This document shows positions 41,348 through 49,628 of a DNA stretch of 64,000 nt, piece after piece. Within the stretch, counting starts at the first letter, position 1, and every line of letters begins with the position of its first letter. The notes under the pieces were generated by a model. That model did no database searches and was not told the DNA's origin. It worked only from the letters and a program-made list of their open reading frames with translations. This stretch comes from a virus. The stretch is taken from the IMG/VR virus record IMGVR_UViG_3300017818_000007, positions 1-64,000 of that record. One strand, given 5' to 3'. Both the position numbers and the translations under genes were made by a program.

Positions 41348-42484
41348 CTATTTTACAGATTCTGTACTTGCAGTAGACGAACTGTTATTTGTACCTGCGT
41401 TATTATTTAATTGTCCGGGTTGAGTTCCTGAAGGATTACCGGCTTCTGCTTTAGTACGTTTTGCTTGATCAAACTTGTCAGCACCTTTTTGATCTAAAGT
41501 TTGTCTTGCAGTATTAGTTAAACTTTGTTCAGTAATAGCAGTGACTTCTCTTTTGATGCCTTCTTTAGTTAAATTTTTAGCATTGTCAATAGTATTTTTT
41601 GCTTTAATAGCAGTACCAATAAAAGCAAAAGGATCAGCGAATGCAGAACCATCTGAGATACTACCAAAAACATCTAAGCCGCCAGCAAGTACTCCATTAG
41701 CACCAAACAGTCCTCCACTACCTCCGCCCATTACACTTAATGGACTTGGTGTTCTATCATAATGCAGTGTTGCAAATCCTGTAGGATTATCTGTTGTAAT
41801 TCTACCTGTTGCATATTTTACACCTTCATAGATCACAGTCATTTGATTTTCTGCAGGCTGTGAACTTCCAGCACTCATGCTTGGTGGATCCCAACTTTGT
41901 ATCATTGGATTAATTAATGTAAATTCAAAAAATCTATGTCTACTTAATTGATAAATGCTTACACCTTCGTTTTGGAAAAAGTTTACATTTCTATCACTGT
42001 TTAAACCAAACTTAACATATTGTTCTGAATTTTGATAAGGTGTTTGCTTATAAAGTTCCTGCCAATATAAACTGTCGTTGTAGTTTGCTTTAAAATACTG
42101 TTGCCAAAATGCACTTGTTAATCCGTCATTATCATCATGAAAGTTAATTGTGACTGGTGCATATGTGACTGCTGTTTGATAATTTGTTTTTTTACCGTAT
42201 TGATTTTTTGTATCTGTTTGTACCTGTATTCCCGGAAGTTTTACATCTTTAACTAGCATACCACATTCAATTTGTGGACTTGCTTTATTAAAAATACCGT
42301 CAGGTGATCTTAGTGCCGCATTTTGTATATTAAATGTGACATGATATAAAAATTGTACTTTTGGTGCAAGACGCATATAGTCGTCAGTGAACAAACGAGC
42401 CGCGTGTTGATAATCACGCATATCGCCTTCACTACCAAAAATACCTCCGAAAACATTTCCTAAAAATTTTGTTAACTTGGCCAT
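41348..42484 (-). CDS. Baseplate/tail-tube junction protein (gp48/gp54-like)
   Basis: A 378-residue protein. Residues ~45-260 (PKVQFLYHVTFNIQNAAL..., PLSVMGG) have the tube-like beta fold pattern of T4-type tail-tube initiator proteins. The C-terminal ~100 residues are helical, then a low-complexity Asn/Ser/Thr tail. It follows the tail tube gene after a terminator, with its own late box five bases before the ATG. The choice between gp48 and gp54 is not possible by eye. Confidence 0.55.
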   Translation of the reverse strand: MAKLTKFLGNVFGGIFGSEGDMRDYQHAARLFTDDYMRLAPKVQFLYHVTFNIQNAALRSPDGIFNKASPQIECGMLVKDVKLPGIQVQTDTKNQYGKKTNYQTAVTYAPVTINFHDDNDGLTSAFWQQYFKANYNDSLYWQELYKQTPYQNSEQYVKFGLNSDRNVNFFQNEGVSIYQLSRHRFFEFTLINPMIQSWDPPSMSAGSSQPAENQMTVIYEGVKYATGRITTDNPTGFATLHYDRTPSPLSVMGGGSGGLFGANGVLAGGLDVFGSISDGSAFADPFAFIGTAIKAKNTIDNAKNLTKEGIKREVTAITEQSLTNTARQTLDQKGADKFDQAKRTKAEAGNPSGTQPGQLNNNAGTNNSSSTASTESVK

Positions 42485-42489
42485 ACTAT

Positions 42490-42497
42490 TATTTAGT
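42490..42497 (-). promoter_or_regulatory. Late promoter, leaderless type
   Basis: ACTAAATA with five bases to the ATG, placed just after the terminator of the tail tube gene. Confidence 0.65.
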
Positions 42498-42500
42498 CGT

Positions 42501-42535
42501 AAAAAAAGGCCGGCGATTTTTACGTCACCGACCTT
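42501..42535 (-). terminator. Strong intrinsic terminator after gp19
   Basis: In the minus-strand sense, AAGGTCGGTGA pairs fully with TCGCCGGCCTT (11 bp, with G-U pairs) around an eight-base loop, followed by seven T. It ends the tail tube transcript 19 bases after its stop. Confidence 0.85.
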
Positions 42536-42553
42536 AAATTTTAATTATAGTTA

Positions 42554-43180
42554 TTAACCAGTTGCTAAAGTTCTAATTGTTCTGCCAATTGCGCCGCCTA
42601 AGCCGCTTGGTTGACCAGCACCATTAGTTTGGATAGCATTATCATACTGAATCTGTAGTTGAATATCAACTGGATTTGAATCACTGTATGCTAATTGGTT
42701 GTAGTTAATGTCTTGTACAAAGCAACCTACTAACTCGAAGGTTTCTAATACGCTAGGAGCATTCGCGCCATTACCACCATCAAGTATTTCGATTCTACCT
42801 TTAAATTTGTAATCAACACCACTTGCCGCACTTGACTGTTCGAAGAAGTCGAACTGCTTCTGTAGTTGCTCACCACACAGTTTGTTAACTGAGTTGTTCA
42901 CATCGTCACGTAGTGTAATTGTAATTGGTTGCCATGTATGTTTACCTGCGTAAAACACTTTTGAGTTGTATACGTCAATTGCAACAGACTCAAAGTTTAC
43001 GTTAGGTCTTGTGACATCAATTACCTGCTTTGTTAATTCTACTGTTGGACTTCCAGCACCAAAGTTTTCAAGTGATACTCTAAAGCGATACTTTAGTTTT
43101 GGCATCAACAAGCCTTGTGTACTTGCTGATTGGTCACTTGCTAATGGAACTGTAAATCTACTTAAACTTGAAATTGCCAT
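42554..43180 (-). CDS. 19: Tail tube protein (T4 gp19)
   Basis: A 208-residue protein with LMPKLKYRFRVSLENFGAG near residue 25, the tube-forming beta segments (VIDVTRPNVNFESVAIDVYN, HTWQPITITLRDDVNNSVN) and ETFELVGCFVQDINYNQLAY near residue 144. These fit the gp19 family. It is flanked by the sheath gene upstream and a terminator downstream, allowing very high expression. AAGGAGCAAGATA precedes the ATG, with a GATAAATA box ~23 bases upstream. Confidence 0.9.
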   Translation of the reverse strand: MAISSLSRFTVPLASDQSASTQGLLMPKLKYRFRVSLENFGAGSPTVELTKQVIDVTRPNVNFESVAIDVYNSKVFYAGKHTWQPITITLRDDVNNSVNKLCGEQLQKQFDFFEQSSAASGVDYKFKGRIEILDGGNGANAPSVLETFELVGCFVQDINYNQLAYSDSNPVDIQLQIQYDNAIQTNGAGQPSGLGGAIGRTIRTLATG

Positions 43181-43202
43181 TATCTTGCTCCTTTTACAGT
43201 TT

Positions 43203-43210
43203 TATTTATC
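43203..43210 (-). promoter_or_regulatory. Late promoter box of gp19
   Basis: GATAAATA with a 22-base gap to the tail tube ATG that includes AAGGAG. Together with the terminator it gives gp19 its own transcription unit. Confidence 0.55.
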
Positions 43211-43214
43211 TTCA

Positions 43215-46200
43215 TTATTGAGCCCCCAAAGTTGCAATTTCACCTGTGTTCTTAAGTCTTAGTGGAATGTAAATAAACTCCACAGCCTTAACTGGTTCAA
43301 TCGCTACATCTAAGTATAACTCGTTTCTATCAATTCTTGATGGAGTGTTGTTTGTTTCATCACAAACAACTAAGAAGTCATACAGTGCTCTTTGACCTAC
43401 TAGTTCAAGTAATAAACTTTCAGCCGCTTGTTTGATCTCATCACGTGTAATTTTATCGTTTGGTTCAAACAAGAACGGTTTAGCAAGTAGATTTAATTGA
43501 CGTCTTAAATATGCAGTTAAACGTGCTACGTTAATTCTATCTAACGCACTTGCATTTCTCGCTCTAGTCACCTGACCAAAGTTAACAATACCACTTCCTG
43601 TGATAAACGTAATTGGATTCATTTTAGCACTTTGCATTGTATCTCTAACACCGTCGTTTAGTGATACTGGAGTAAACTCGCTTTCGCTGTTAATGTATCC
43701 AACACTTGATGCATTGCTAATACCACCGCGTCTTGTTCCTGCTGGTGCAAACCATGGGAACGATACCTGATCGCTAAGTGCAATAGTACGTAGCATCATG
43801 TGACTTGGTGGAACAACAATGTTGTTTCCATTTAGGTCTGTTGTGAATCCTGATGGATAAAATGTTGCCATATATTCATCGAATGTTAAGAACCCGTCTT
43901 CACCGTCTGCTAGTGCGTTTGCTGAGTTATTACCCCATGCTTGTAATTCTGTTGCACTTGCTTTCAATCTAAACGGAGTATCTGCTACTACAAAGCCTGT
44001 GATACCTCTGTCAATGTTTAGTGATACTAGATTGCTTGTTAACTCTGGATAACCAGGAGCCGATAGCAATGTGTATGCTCTAGTTTCTTCATCTCTAATA
44101 TCGTCATTAGTATCAACAATAGACTTCATTGCCGCGACCACTGTCTTACGTTGTGCTTTTCTACCAAATAAGCCTGAACCATCTTCAGCAGTTGTGTTCC
44201 AGCCTACCCATCTATTAACTTTATAAGATGCCATTGACTCTTCAGATCCACCATTAAATGTTGAACCTGTACCTTCAAATCTCTTATTCTTACCAGAGTT
44301 TTCATTGATGTCAATGTGTGTAGTTCTAAAGATTTTAACGTTATTTCCAGAACGTCTTGTGTTCCATAGCAACATACCTCTTGGGTAAAGTGCTGGGTCT
44401 GGAGCATCAGGATCTAAGTAATCTGAAGTTAACATATCTGTAATGTCTGCTTTAGTATCACCTGTTGCACCTGTTTTACCAAAACGTGCATCTGCAAATA
44501 AAATACCATCTTCTGATGTTTGATCAGTTGTGTCAACTGCCACCCATTCTAGATTTAAGCCATCGTACTTGTAAATTTTCTGACCATATGTTTCAGTATC
44601 GCCTGTGTCAATCCAAAGATCACCGTTTACTAATGAAGTACCATCACTTTGTTGTGTTGGCTCAGTAGCACTAATGATTGGACCTTCAGGATCTGATTCA
44701 CTGTAAACATTAATGTAGCCTCTCCAAGTTGTTCCATTGTGTACCATAATGTCAACTTCATCTAAGTTTGTGTTGTACCATAATGTACCATCTTCTGGAT
44801 CACTTGTTGGAGCACCAGCACTTGCTTCATATGATAATGGTTTCCAGTTAGAAATTACAAAATCATCTGAACTTTCAGAGCCAGCGTCGTAAACATTATC
44901 TAGTGAAGAACTAACACCAATCTGTGCAAGTGGTGTACCGCTACCATCTTTTAGTCTAATTTCTCCGCCTAGTGTATGTGAAATTTTAGCCTTACCATCT
45001 GCTGTCACAGTAGCAGTCACGTTAGTTAAACCTGCTGAACTAATTGCTTCAACAAATGAATCAATATCTGTTCCTGTGAAACTTACACCTGAACTTGTAA
45101 ATGTGTCCGAGTTTGCAGTTGTTTCGCTAATTGTAAATGTTTTAGTACCTGCACCAATAGTTGGATTAGCAGTTCCTGTTGTTGCACTTGTAGGACTAGG
45201 AACTAGTCTTCTGTACAATTTAAAGTCTGCTAAAGGTTTAGTATCTTCTGTTGTGTTCGCTAAAACAAAAACTGTTCCTGTTGGAATATTTTGACCACCT
45301 TCTGAATCAAGTGCTTTAATTGCTTCTGCTCTTGTGTTATAGATTGGTGCTTCAACAGTTGAGAACAAACCAGTTCCTGAACTGTATAATTTAACTTTCC
45401 AACTTGCACCTACGTTAGGCTCAGTTGTTTTAATGTAAAGTGAACCTGTAGGTCTTAAACCACTGTATGAAGAACCTGCAATTTCAACTCTGTCAGTTGC
45501 TCTCCATAATGGAACTGAACTGTGTGCTGAAATTTGTACTTCAGGTGAGTGATAATAACCAGCATCAATACCTAAGTCAGTTAAAATTGTGCCTGACCCC
45601 TCTTCAATTAAAATTGCACCGTCAGTTGTTGTACCGTCTGTGCTTGAAGTTCCGTCTGAGTAGATTTTAACTCTATCATTAGAATCAAGTTTAGCACCAA
45701 CACCTGGAATACTAGCATCATTAATTGCTTGTACAAATGTTGCTGGTGTTGCACCTGCATTGTTAACTTGTGTATTGTTAATAATAACGTTTGTGCTACC
45801 TAATGCACTTGGTGTTAGTGTAGCAGTAATTGTTGGCCAACTTGTTTTCCAAGTTGTTGAAGTCCAAGTTGTTGCAGTATCAAAACCAACAGCATCAAAT
45901 GCTGATTCATCGTATGTTCCTGCTTGTACCCAAACATTGTCCTCATTTTTGTACCAAATTTTATTTTCTGTGTTCCATACAACAACAGCATAATCACCAA
46001 TAGCACCTACGCTACCTTTAATGCCTGTGTATGTTGCTCCGCTTACACCTGTTAGATCTGATGAAGAACTAATAACAGTTGGTGTTTTGTTAGCAAAAGT
46101 TTGTGTTGAACCATTCCACTGGAAAAGTCCGTATAATGTATCGTCTGTGTCAAACCAGTATGTACCGTCTGCTGGTGCACCTGCAGGAGCATCTGTATCT

Positions 46201-46562
46201 CCTTCTAGTTGACCTAGGTCTACATCCGCTCTTACTACATACGCTCTGTTAGCCACTCCAAGATATGAATAAGCCGCTTGTAAACCATACTCGTTTAATT
46301 CATTTCCGTGTAGTGGGTTATTAGATGAGTCTGTGTAGAAAGTCGGATTACCAAAAGTTTCTGTCAACTCTCTTTGACTTGTAATTAGGTATACTTTGTT
46401 CTTGTTGGCCGCAGTAGTGCCTGCCGCAGTTCCTGTTCCTGTGCCAGATGGTTTGCTTTCAGCAGTTGCGACAACAATTAAAGGTGTTGTTGCACCGGCG
46501 GCAGGGGTATAGAAACTTTCGTCAATTACACTTACTTCAACGCCTGGTGATGATAGTGCCAT
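43215..46562 (-). CDS. 18: Tail sheath protein (T4 gp18), greatly enlarged
   Basis: Contractile sheath subunit. The C-terminal region is typical (FITGSGIVNFGQVTRARN, NVARLTAYLRRQLNLLAKPF, LYDFLVVCDETNNTPSRIDR), as is the N-terminal SPGVEVSVIDES. At 1115 residues it is far longer than T4's 659. The extra length is surface modules: three DG.yW..T....... W-type repeats (about residues 125-160, 582-615, 637-677) and two homologous ~80-residue inserts (about 240-330 and 470-550). AAGGAGAATAGAAC precedes the ATG. Confidence 0.93.
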   Translation of the reverse strand: MALSSPGVEVSVIDESFYTPAAGATTPLIVVATAESKPSGTGTGTAAGTTAANKNKVYLITSQRELTETFGNPTFYTDSSNNPLHGNELNEYGLQAAYSYLGVANRAYVVRADVDLGQLEGDTDAPAGAPADGTYWFDTDDTLYGLFQWNGSTQTFANKTPTVISSSSDLTGVSGATYTGIKGSVGAIGDYAVVVWNTENKIWYKNEDNVWVQAGTYDESAFDAVGFDTATTWTSTTWKTSWPTITATLTPSALGSTNVIINNTQVNNAGATPATFVQAINDASIPGVGAKLDSNDRVKIYSDGTSSTDGTTTDGAILIEEGSGTILTDLGIDAGYYHSPEVQISAHSSVPLWRATDRVEIAGSSYSGLRPTGSLYIKTTEPNVGASWKVKLYSSGTGLFSTVEAPIYNTRAEAIKALDSEGGQNIPTGTVFVLANTTEDTKPLADFKLYRRLVPSPTSATTGTANPTIGAGTKTFTISETTANSDTFTSSGVSFTGTDIDSFVEAISSAGLTNVTATVTADGKAKISHTLGGEIRLKDGSGTPLAQIGVSSSLDNVYDAGSESSDDFVISNWKPLSYEASAGAPTSDPEDGTLWYNTNLDEVDIMVHNGTTWRGYINVYSESDPEGPIISATEPTQQSDGTSLVNGDLWIDTGDTETYGQKIYKYDGLNLEWVAVDTTDQTSEDGILFADARFGKTGATGDTKADITDMLTSDYLDPDAPDPALYPRGMLLWNTRRSGNNVKIFRTTHIDINENSGKNKRFEGTGSTFNGGSEESMASYKVNRWVGWNTTAEDGSGLFGRKAQRKTVVAAMKSIVDTNDDIRDEETRAYTLLSAPGYPELTSNLVSLNIDRGITGFVVADTPFRLKASATELQAWGNNSANALADGEDGFLTFDEYMATFYPSGFTTDLNGNNIVVPPSHMMLRTIALSDQVSFPWFAPAGTRRGGISNASSVGYINSESEFTPVSLNDGVRDTMQSAKMNPITFITGSGIVNFGQVTRARNASALDRINVARLTAYLRRQLNLLAKPFLFEPNDKITRDEIKQAAESLLLELVGQRALYDFLVVCDETNNTPSRIDRNELYLDVAIEPVKAVEFIYIPLRLKNTGEIATLGAQ

Positions 46563-46602
46563 GTTCTATTCTCCTTGTATGGTTTAATTCTATATCTAAA
46601 TG

Positions 46603-46610
46603 TATTTATG
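46603..46610 (-). promoter_or_regulatory. Late promoter box of gp18
   Basis: CATAAATA, leaving a ~35-base leader with AAGGAG before the sheath ATG. The opposing box for the rightward HNH-like gene lies 57 bases away. Confidence 0.5.
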
Positions 46611-46666
46611 TATTTGTAGGAAAAAGTACGCTAATAATCACTATCAAAAGGGGTAAAAAAGGGCGT

Positions 46667-46674
46667 GTTAAATA
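46667..46674 (+). promoter_or_regulatory. Late promoter, leaderless type
   Basis: GTTAAATA with five bases to the ATG of the HNH-like gene. It decides that start over one five codons earlier. Confidence 0.6.
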
Positions 46675-46679
46675 CAGTT

Positions 46680-47018
46680 ATGAGTAGACCTTTATGTAAA
46701 CAATGCCGGAAACGTCCTGTTGCTATTAACTACTACAAGGGCAAAAAAGCATACTATAGAAGCAAGTGTGACCACTGTGCTAGTGGTAGGGCATCAGGTA
46801 TACCACTTTGGAAACAAGCAGGGTATGAACAAAAAGAAAAATGTGATAAGTGCGGGTTTACTAGTAAGCACAAAGAACAGTTTAACGTGTATCATATAGA
46901 TGGAAACTTATCCAACTGTAGACACAGTAATTTAAAAACTATATGTGCTAATTGTCAAAGATTATTGCAAATGCAGGGTGCTATTTGGAAACAGGGAGAC
47001 CTAACACCTGATTTCTAA
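46680..47018 (+). CDS. HNH/zinc-ribbon nuclease-like protein (112 aa)
   Basis: It has several Cys pairs: CKQC near residue 6, CDHC near 30, CDKC near 57 and CANC near 91. The segment FNVYHIDGNLSNCRHSNLKTI followed by CANCQ is the HNH pattern. It may be a homing-type or structural-gene-associated nuclease lacking a DNA-target domain. The start at 46680 is supported by the late box and by the family-like beginning MSRPLCKQC. It overlaps the dNMP kinase gene by 38 bases, tail to tail. Confidence 0.75.
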   Translation: MSRPLCKQCRKRPVAINYYKGKKAYYRSKCDHCASGRASGIPLWKQAGYEQKEKCDKCGFTSKHKEQFNVYHIDGNLSNCRHSNLKTICANCQRLLQMQGAIWKQGDLTPDF

Positions 47019-47643
47019 CTTTGTTATGTAGGTCTTCAAGATCACCGTCGTTTTCAATAACATCGTCAACTTTTTCGCCTACCCAAGCATATTCGCTAAT
47101 ATGTACATCTGGGTGATGTTCTCGCATCTTGTCAACCCATACCATATTTTTAGTAGTTTCTGACATCTTGTTTGCTTCGTTTTGCTTTAATGCATCTTCA
47201 AACCATTCAGGATCAGACCCACGTTTAACACGGAATACTTTACCACGCAAACGTTTGATCATTTTAATTTCGTTGGGAAAACGTACATCGCTAATAACAG
47301 CATCTTGCTTCATTTGTAATAGTTTGCTTTCTAAACTAGCAATCCATATGTCGTCATGAAATCCTTTACGTAGAACATCTGTACCCCAGTATTGTAATAC
47401 CCAACGCGGAGTAAGTTTAGGCATATCTAGTTTTTCTGCCCACCATTCATCTACTTCTTCACGCCAAGCACGTGACTCTTCTGTATTACCTTCTAGTGCT
47501 TCGCGATCCCAGCCAAATACTGCTGAAACAGCATCTTTAAGAGTAGTAGCAAAACTAACACGTTTAAACCCCCCGTCGCTGACTAGTGTATCAGCACAGG
47601 TATCTTTTCCAGACCCAATCAGGCCTACGAAACCAATAATCAT
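46981..47643 (-). CDS. 1: Deoxynucleoside monophosphate kinase (T4 gp1)
   Basis: It phosphorylates dNMPs to supply DNA precursors. The P-loop GLIGSGKDT is at residues 7-15; LTPRWVLQYWGTDVLRKGFH near residue 77 and VISDVRFPNEIKMI near 118 are typical of gp1. Length 220 is near normal. It has its own sigma70 promoter, so it should be early although it is surrounded by late genes. Confidence 0.9.
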   Translation of the reverse strand: MIIGFVGLIGSGKDTCADTLVSDGGFKRVSFATTLKDAVSAVFGWDREALEGNTEESRAWREEVDEWWAEKLDMPKLTPRWVLQYWGTDVLRKGFHDDIWIASLESKLLQMKQDAVISDVRFPNEIKMIKRLRGKVFRVKRGSDPEWFEDALKQNEANKMSETTKNMVWVDKMREHHPDVHISEYAWVGEKVDDVIENDGDLEDLHNKVRNQVLGLPVSK

Positions 47644-47673
47644 AGTAAGTTTATGTATCCCATGTAAAAGTTT

Positions 47674-47702
47674 ATTATATGCTGTTAGAATGAAAAAGTC
47701 AA
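47674..47702 (-). promoter_or_regulatory. Sigma70-type promoter of the dNMP kinase gene
   Basis: Minus strand TTGACT, 17-base spacer, TATAAT, with the -10 box ending 30 bases before the ATG. Confidence 0.75.
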
Positions 47703-47708
47703 GTACTT

Positions 47709-48470
47709 TTAGCCAATTATGAACGATAATGGTGTAGAACCATCAACATAATTTGCCAAATCTTGCTCTAATTTTTCAATATCACCTTGTGCATCTGCTT
47801 TAAGGGCATCACCATTTAAACTAGTGCCGCCTTGAGGAGTTGCGATTGTTGCAAATTTACCACGTGCTTCACCAATCATATATTTGCAAGTTGCTAGAGT
47901 ATAATCTTTTAACCATTGTCCTGCATAGGGATCACCTAGTAGAACAAAATCTGGTCTTTTATTATACACTGCTAACATCACAGACTCAGCACCCCGTGGT
48001 CTTTGCATAATTGTTAGTTTGTGGTTTACAGGATCAAATTTAAAGTTAATGAATGAGCCAAACATTTTACCTACAAGTTCTTGATAACCAGCAAAAGCAA
48101 AGTATGTTGCTAGTCCTCCCATTTGTGTTGAACTTAATAGATAGGTATTTGTGTATGCAAGGTTAAATGGTTCAAATACAGTACCACCTTGTCCGCCACC
48201 GCTTCTTGATCCAATACTTCTGCGGAATACTTCTTTTACACTTTGAATCTCATCAGGTAAAATATAGTCATTTGTATCTTCCTGAAGTTCTAAAAATGCG
48301 TATGATTCTTCTACAGAATTCTCTGCTCTTTGTCTATATTTGCCTAATGCTTTTTCTAATGCAACTTCATAGTGATCAACGTCAAGTTCAACATCAATCA
48401 TGCCATCACCTAGCATTTTGCCAACATAGTTAAAAAGTTTTGCTTTTGCGGTATCTAATTGTGTGCTCAT
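47709..48470 (-). CDS. 13: Neck protein (gp13-like)
   Basis: A 253-residue protein. The N-terminal FNYVGKMLGDGMIDVELDVD followed by YEVALEKALGKYRQRAENSV and ILPDEIQSVKEVFRRSIG resembles T4-type gp13, which binds the portal and joins head to tail. It is divergent from the gp14-like gene. It has no Shine-Dalgarno; AATAAATA lies five bases before the ATG. Confidence 0.7.
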   Translation of the reverse strand: MSTQLDTAKAKLFNYVGKMLGDGMIDVELDVDHYEVALEKALGKYRQRAENSVEESYAFLELQEDTNDYILPDEIQSVKEVFRRSIGSRSGGGQGGTVFEPFNLAYTNTYLLSSTQMGGLATYFAFAGYQELVGKMFGSFINFKFDPVNHKLTIMQRPRGAESVMLAVYNKRPDFVLLGDPYAGQWLKDYTLATCKYMIGEARGKFATIATPQGGTSLNGDALKADAQGDIEKLEQDLANYVDGSTPLSFIIG

Positions 48471-48475
48471 GTAAT

Positions 48476-48483
48476 TATTTATT
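48476..48483 (-). promoter_or_regulatory. Late promoter, leaderless type
   Basis: AATAAATA with five bases to the gp13-like ATG. It is 13 bases from the opposing gp14 box. Confidence 0.65.
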
Positions 48484-48496
48484 CGATCGCACTTCC

Positions 48497-48504
48497 AATA
48501 AATA
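48497..48504 (+). promoter_or_regulatory. Late promoter box of the gp14-gp15 operon
   Basis: AATAAATA with eight bases to the gp14 ATG and no Shine-Dalgarno, so the predicted leader is only about three bases. Together with the gp13 box it forms a compact divergent late promoter. Confidence 0.6.
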
Positions 48505-48512
48505 CATTTGTT

Positions 48513-49628
48513 ATGCCAAGATTGAGTTTATACAAACCAGAGAAATCCGCTGACTATCGCTTTATAGATAAGAACATATATGAAGCATTTCAGATCGGCG
48601 GTACAGACATATTTGTACACAAATACGAAGGCCCTGTTGAGCCAGGCGTAGGTACACCTGCAGAACCAAAAGGTGTTAGTGATATACCTGAAACAAAAAT
48701 ACAAGATTTGCTATTTTTAGAAAATAGAGATAGAAAATATTCCGACGATGTATATACACTTCGTGGAATTTACAATGTGCAAGATTTAGACTTTGATTTA
48801 TCACAGTTTGGTTTATTTTTACAAAACGATACTGTGTTTATTACATTTCACTTAAACAAGAGTGTTGAAGCAATTGGTAGAAAACTAATGAGTGGCGATG
48901 TTTTAGAATTGCCTCACTTAGTAGATGATTACGCATTAAACGATTTTCAAGTATCACTAAAACGCTTTTATGTTATTGAAGATATAAGTCGTCCAAGTGA
49001 AGGATTTTCACAAACTTGGTATCCACATTTATTACGTGCAAAATGTAAACCTATTATGGATAGTCAAGAATTTAAAGATATTTTTGACAAAGAATCAGGT
49101 GAAGAAGGTAAGACATTACGTGATGTGCTTTCAACATACGAAAAAGAAATGCAAATCAACGAACAAGTTATTGCACAAGCAGAAGCAGACGCACCAAAAA
49201 CAGGATACGATACAGAAGAATTTTTTGTTGTTCCAACTGATGATGCAGGTGATGTAAATATTAAAGATGACGGAGTAAACACTCCTACACTACAAACACC
49301 GGGCGGAAATTATTATATTGCATATGGTGGCGGCGATGGTTTACCTGCTAATGGTTCACCATATACATTTGGTACTTCATATCCAAATAGTCCTGCTAAA
49401 GGTGCATACCATTTAAGAACAGATTACTATCCTAATAGACTGTTTAGATATGATGGCAATCATTGGATTAAAGTTGAAGATGGAGCAAGAATGAGCCTTA
49501 CAAATACAGTTCAAAACAGTTATGTCACTGACTTTGTTAATGAAGATGCAACTAGAACTGAAGATGGACAAACAAAAAATGTACGTACTGCATTAAGTGA
49601 AGCACTTAAACCGGAGGCAGATAATTAA
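48513..49628 (+). CDS. 14: Neck protein (gp14)
   Basis: A 371-residue protein beginning MPRLSLYKPEKSADYRFIDK, with KIQDLLFLENRDRKYSDDVY near residue 65, LSQFGLFLQNDTVFITFHLN near 90, and LMSGDVLELPHLVDDYAL then SEGFSQTWYPHLLRAKCKP. These match marine T4-like gp14. The start is placed here, 18 codons inside an upstream frame, because of the family start and promoter box. The C-terminal ~130 residues, ending in a YHLRTDYYPNRLFRYDG..W module, are extra to T4. Confidence 0.88.
   Translation: MPRLSLYKPEKSADYRFIDKNIYEAFQIGGTDIFVHKYEGPVEPGVGTPAEPKGVSDIPETKIQDLLFLENRDRKYSDDVYTLRGIYNVQDLDFDLSQFGLFLQNDTVFITFHLNKSVEAIGRKLMSGDVLELPHLVDDYALNDFQVSLKRFYVIEDISRPSEGFSQTWYPHLLRAKCKPIMDSQEFKDIFDKESGEEGKTLRDVLSTYEKEMQINEQVIAQAEADAPKTGYDTEEFFVVPTDDAGDVNIKDDGVNTPTLQTPGGNYYIAYGGGDGLPANGSPYTFGTSYPNSPAKGAYHLRTDYYPNRLFRYDGNHWIKVEDGARMSLTNTVQNSYVTDFVNEDATRTEDGQTKNVRTALSEALKPEADN

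Noticed and set aside
43215-46562. Tail sheath as two genes joined by an assembly error
   Set aside because: The frame is continuous, the inserts recur in related form, and conserved sheath sequence appears once at each end.
47695-47711. Short AAAAGT/ACTTTT hairpin after the gp13-like gene, and a similar one near 32829, read as terminators
   Set aside because: The shared sequence is better explained as the -35 region (TTGACT) of sigma70 promoters; the stems are weak.
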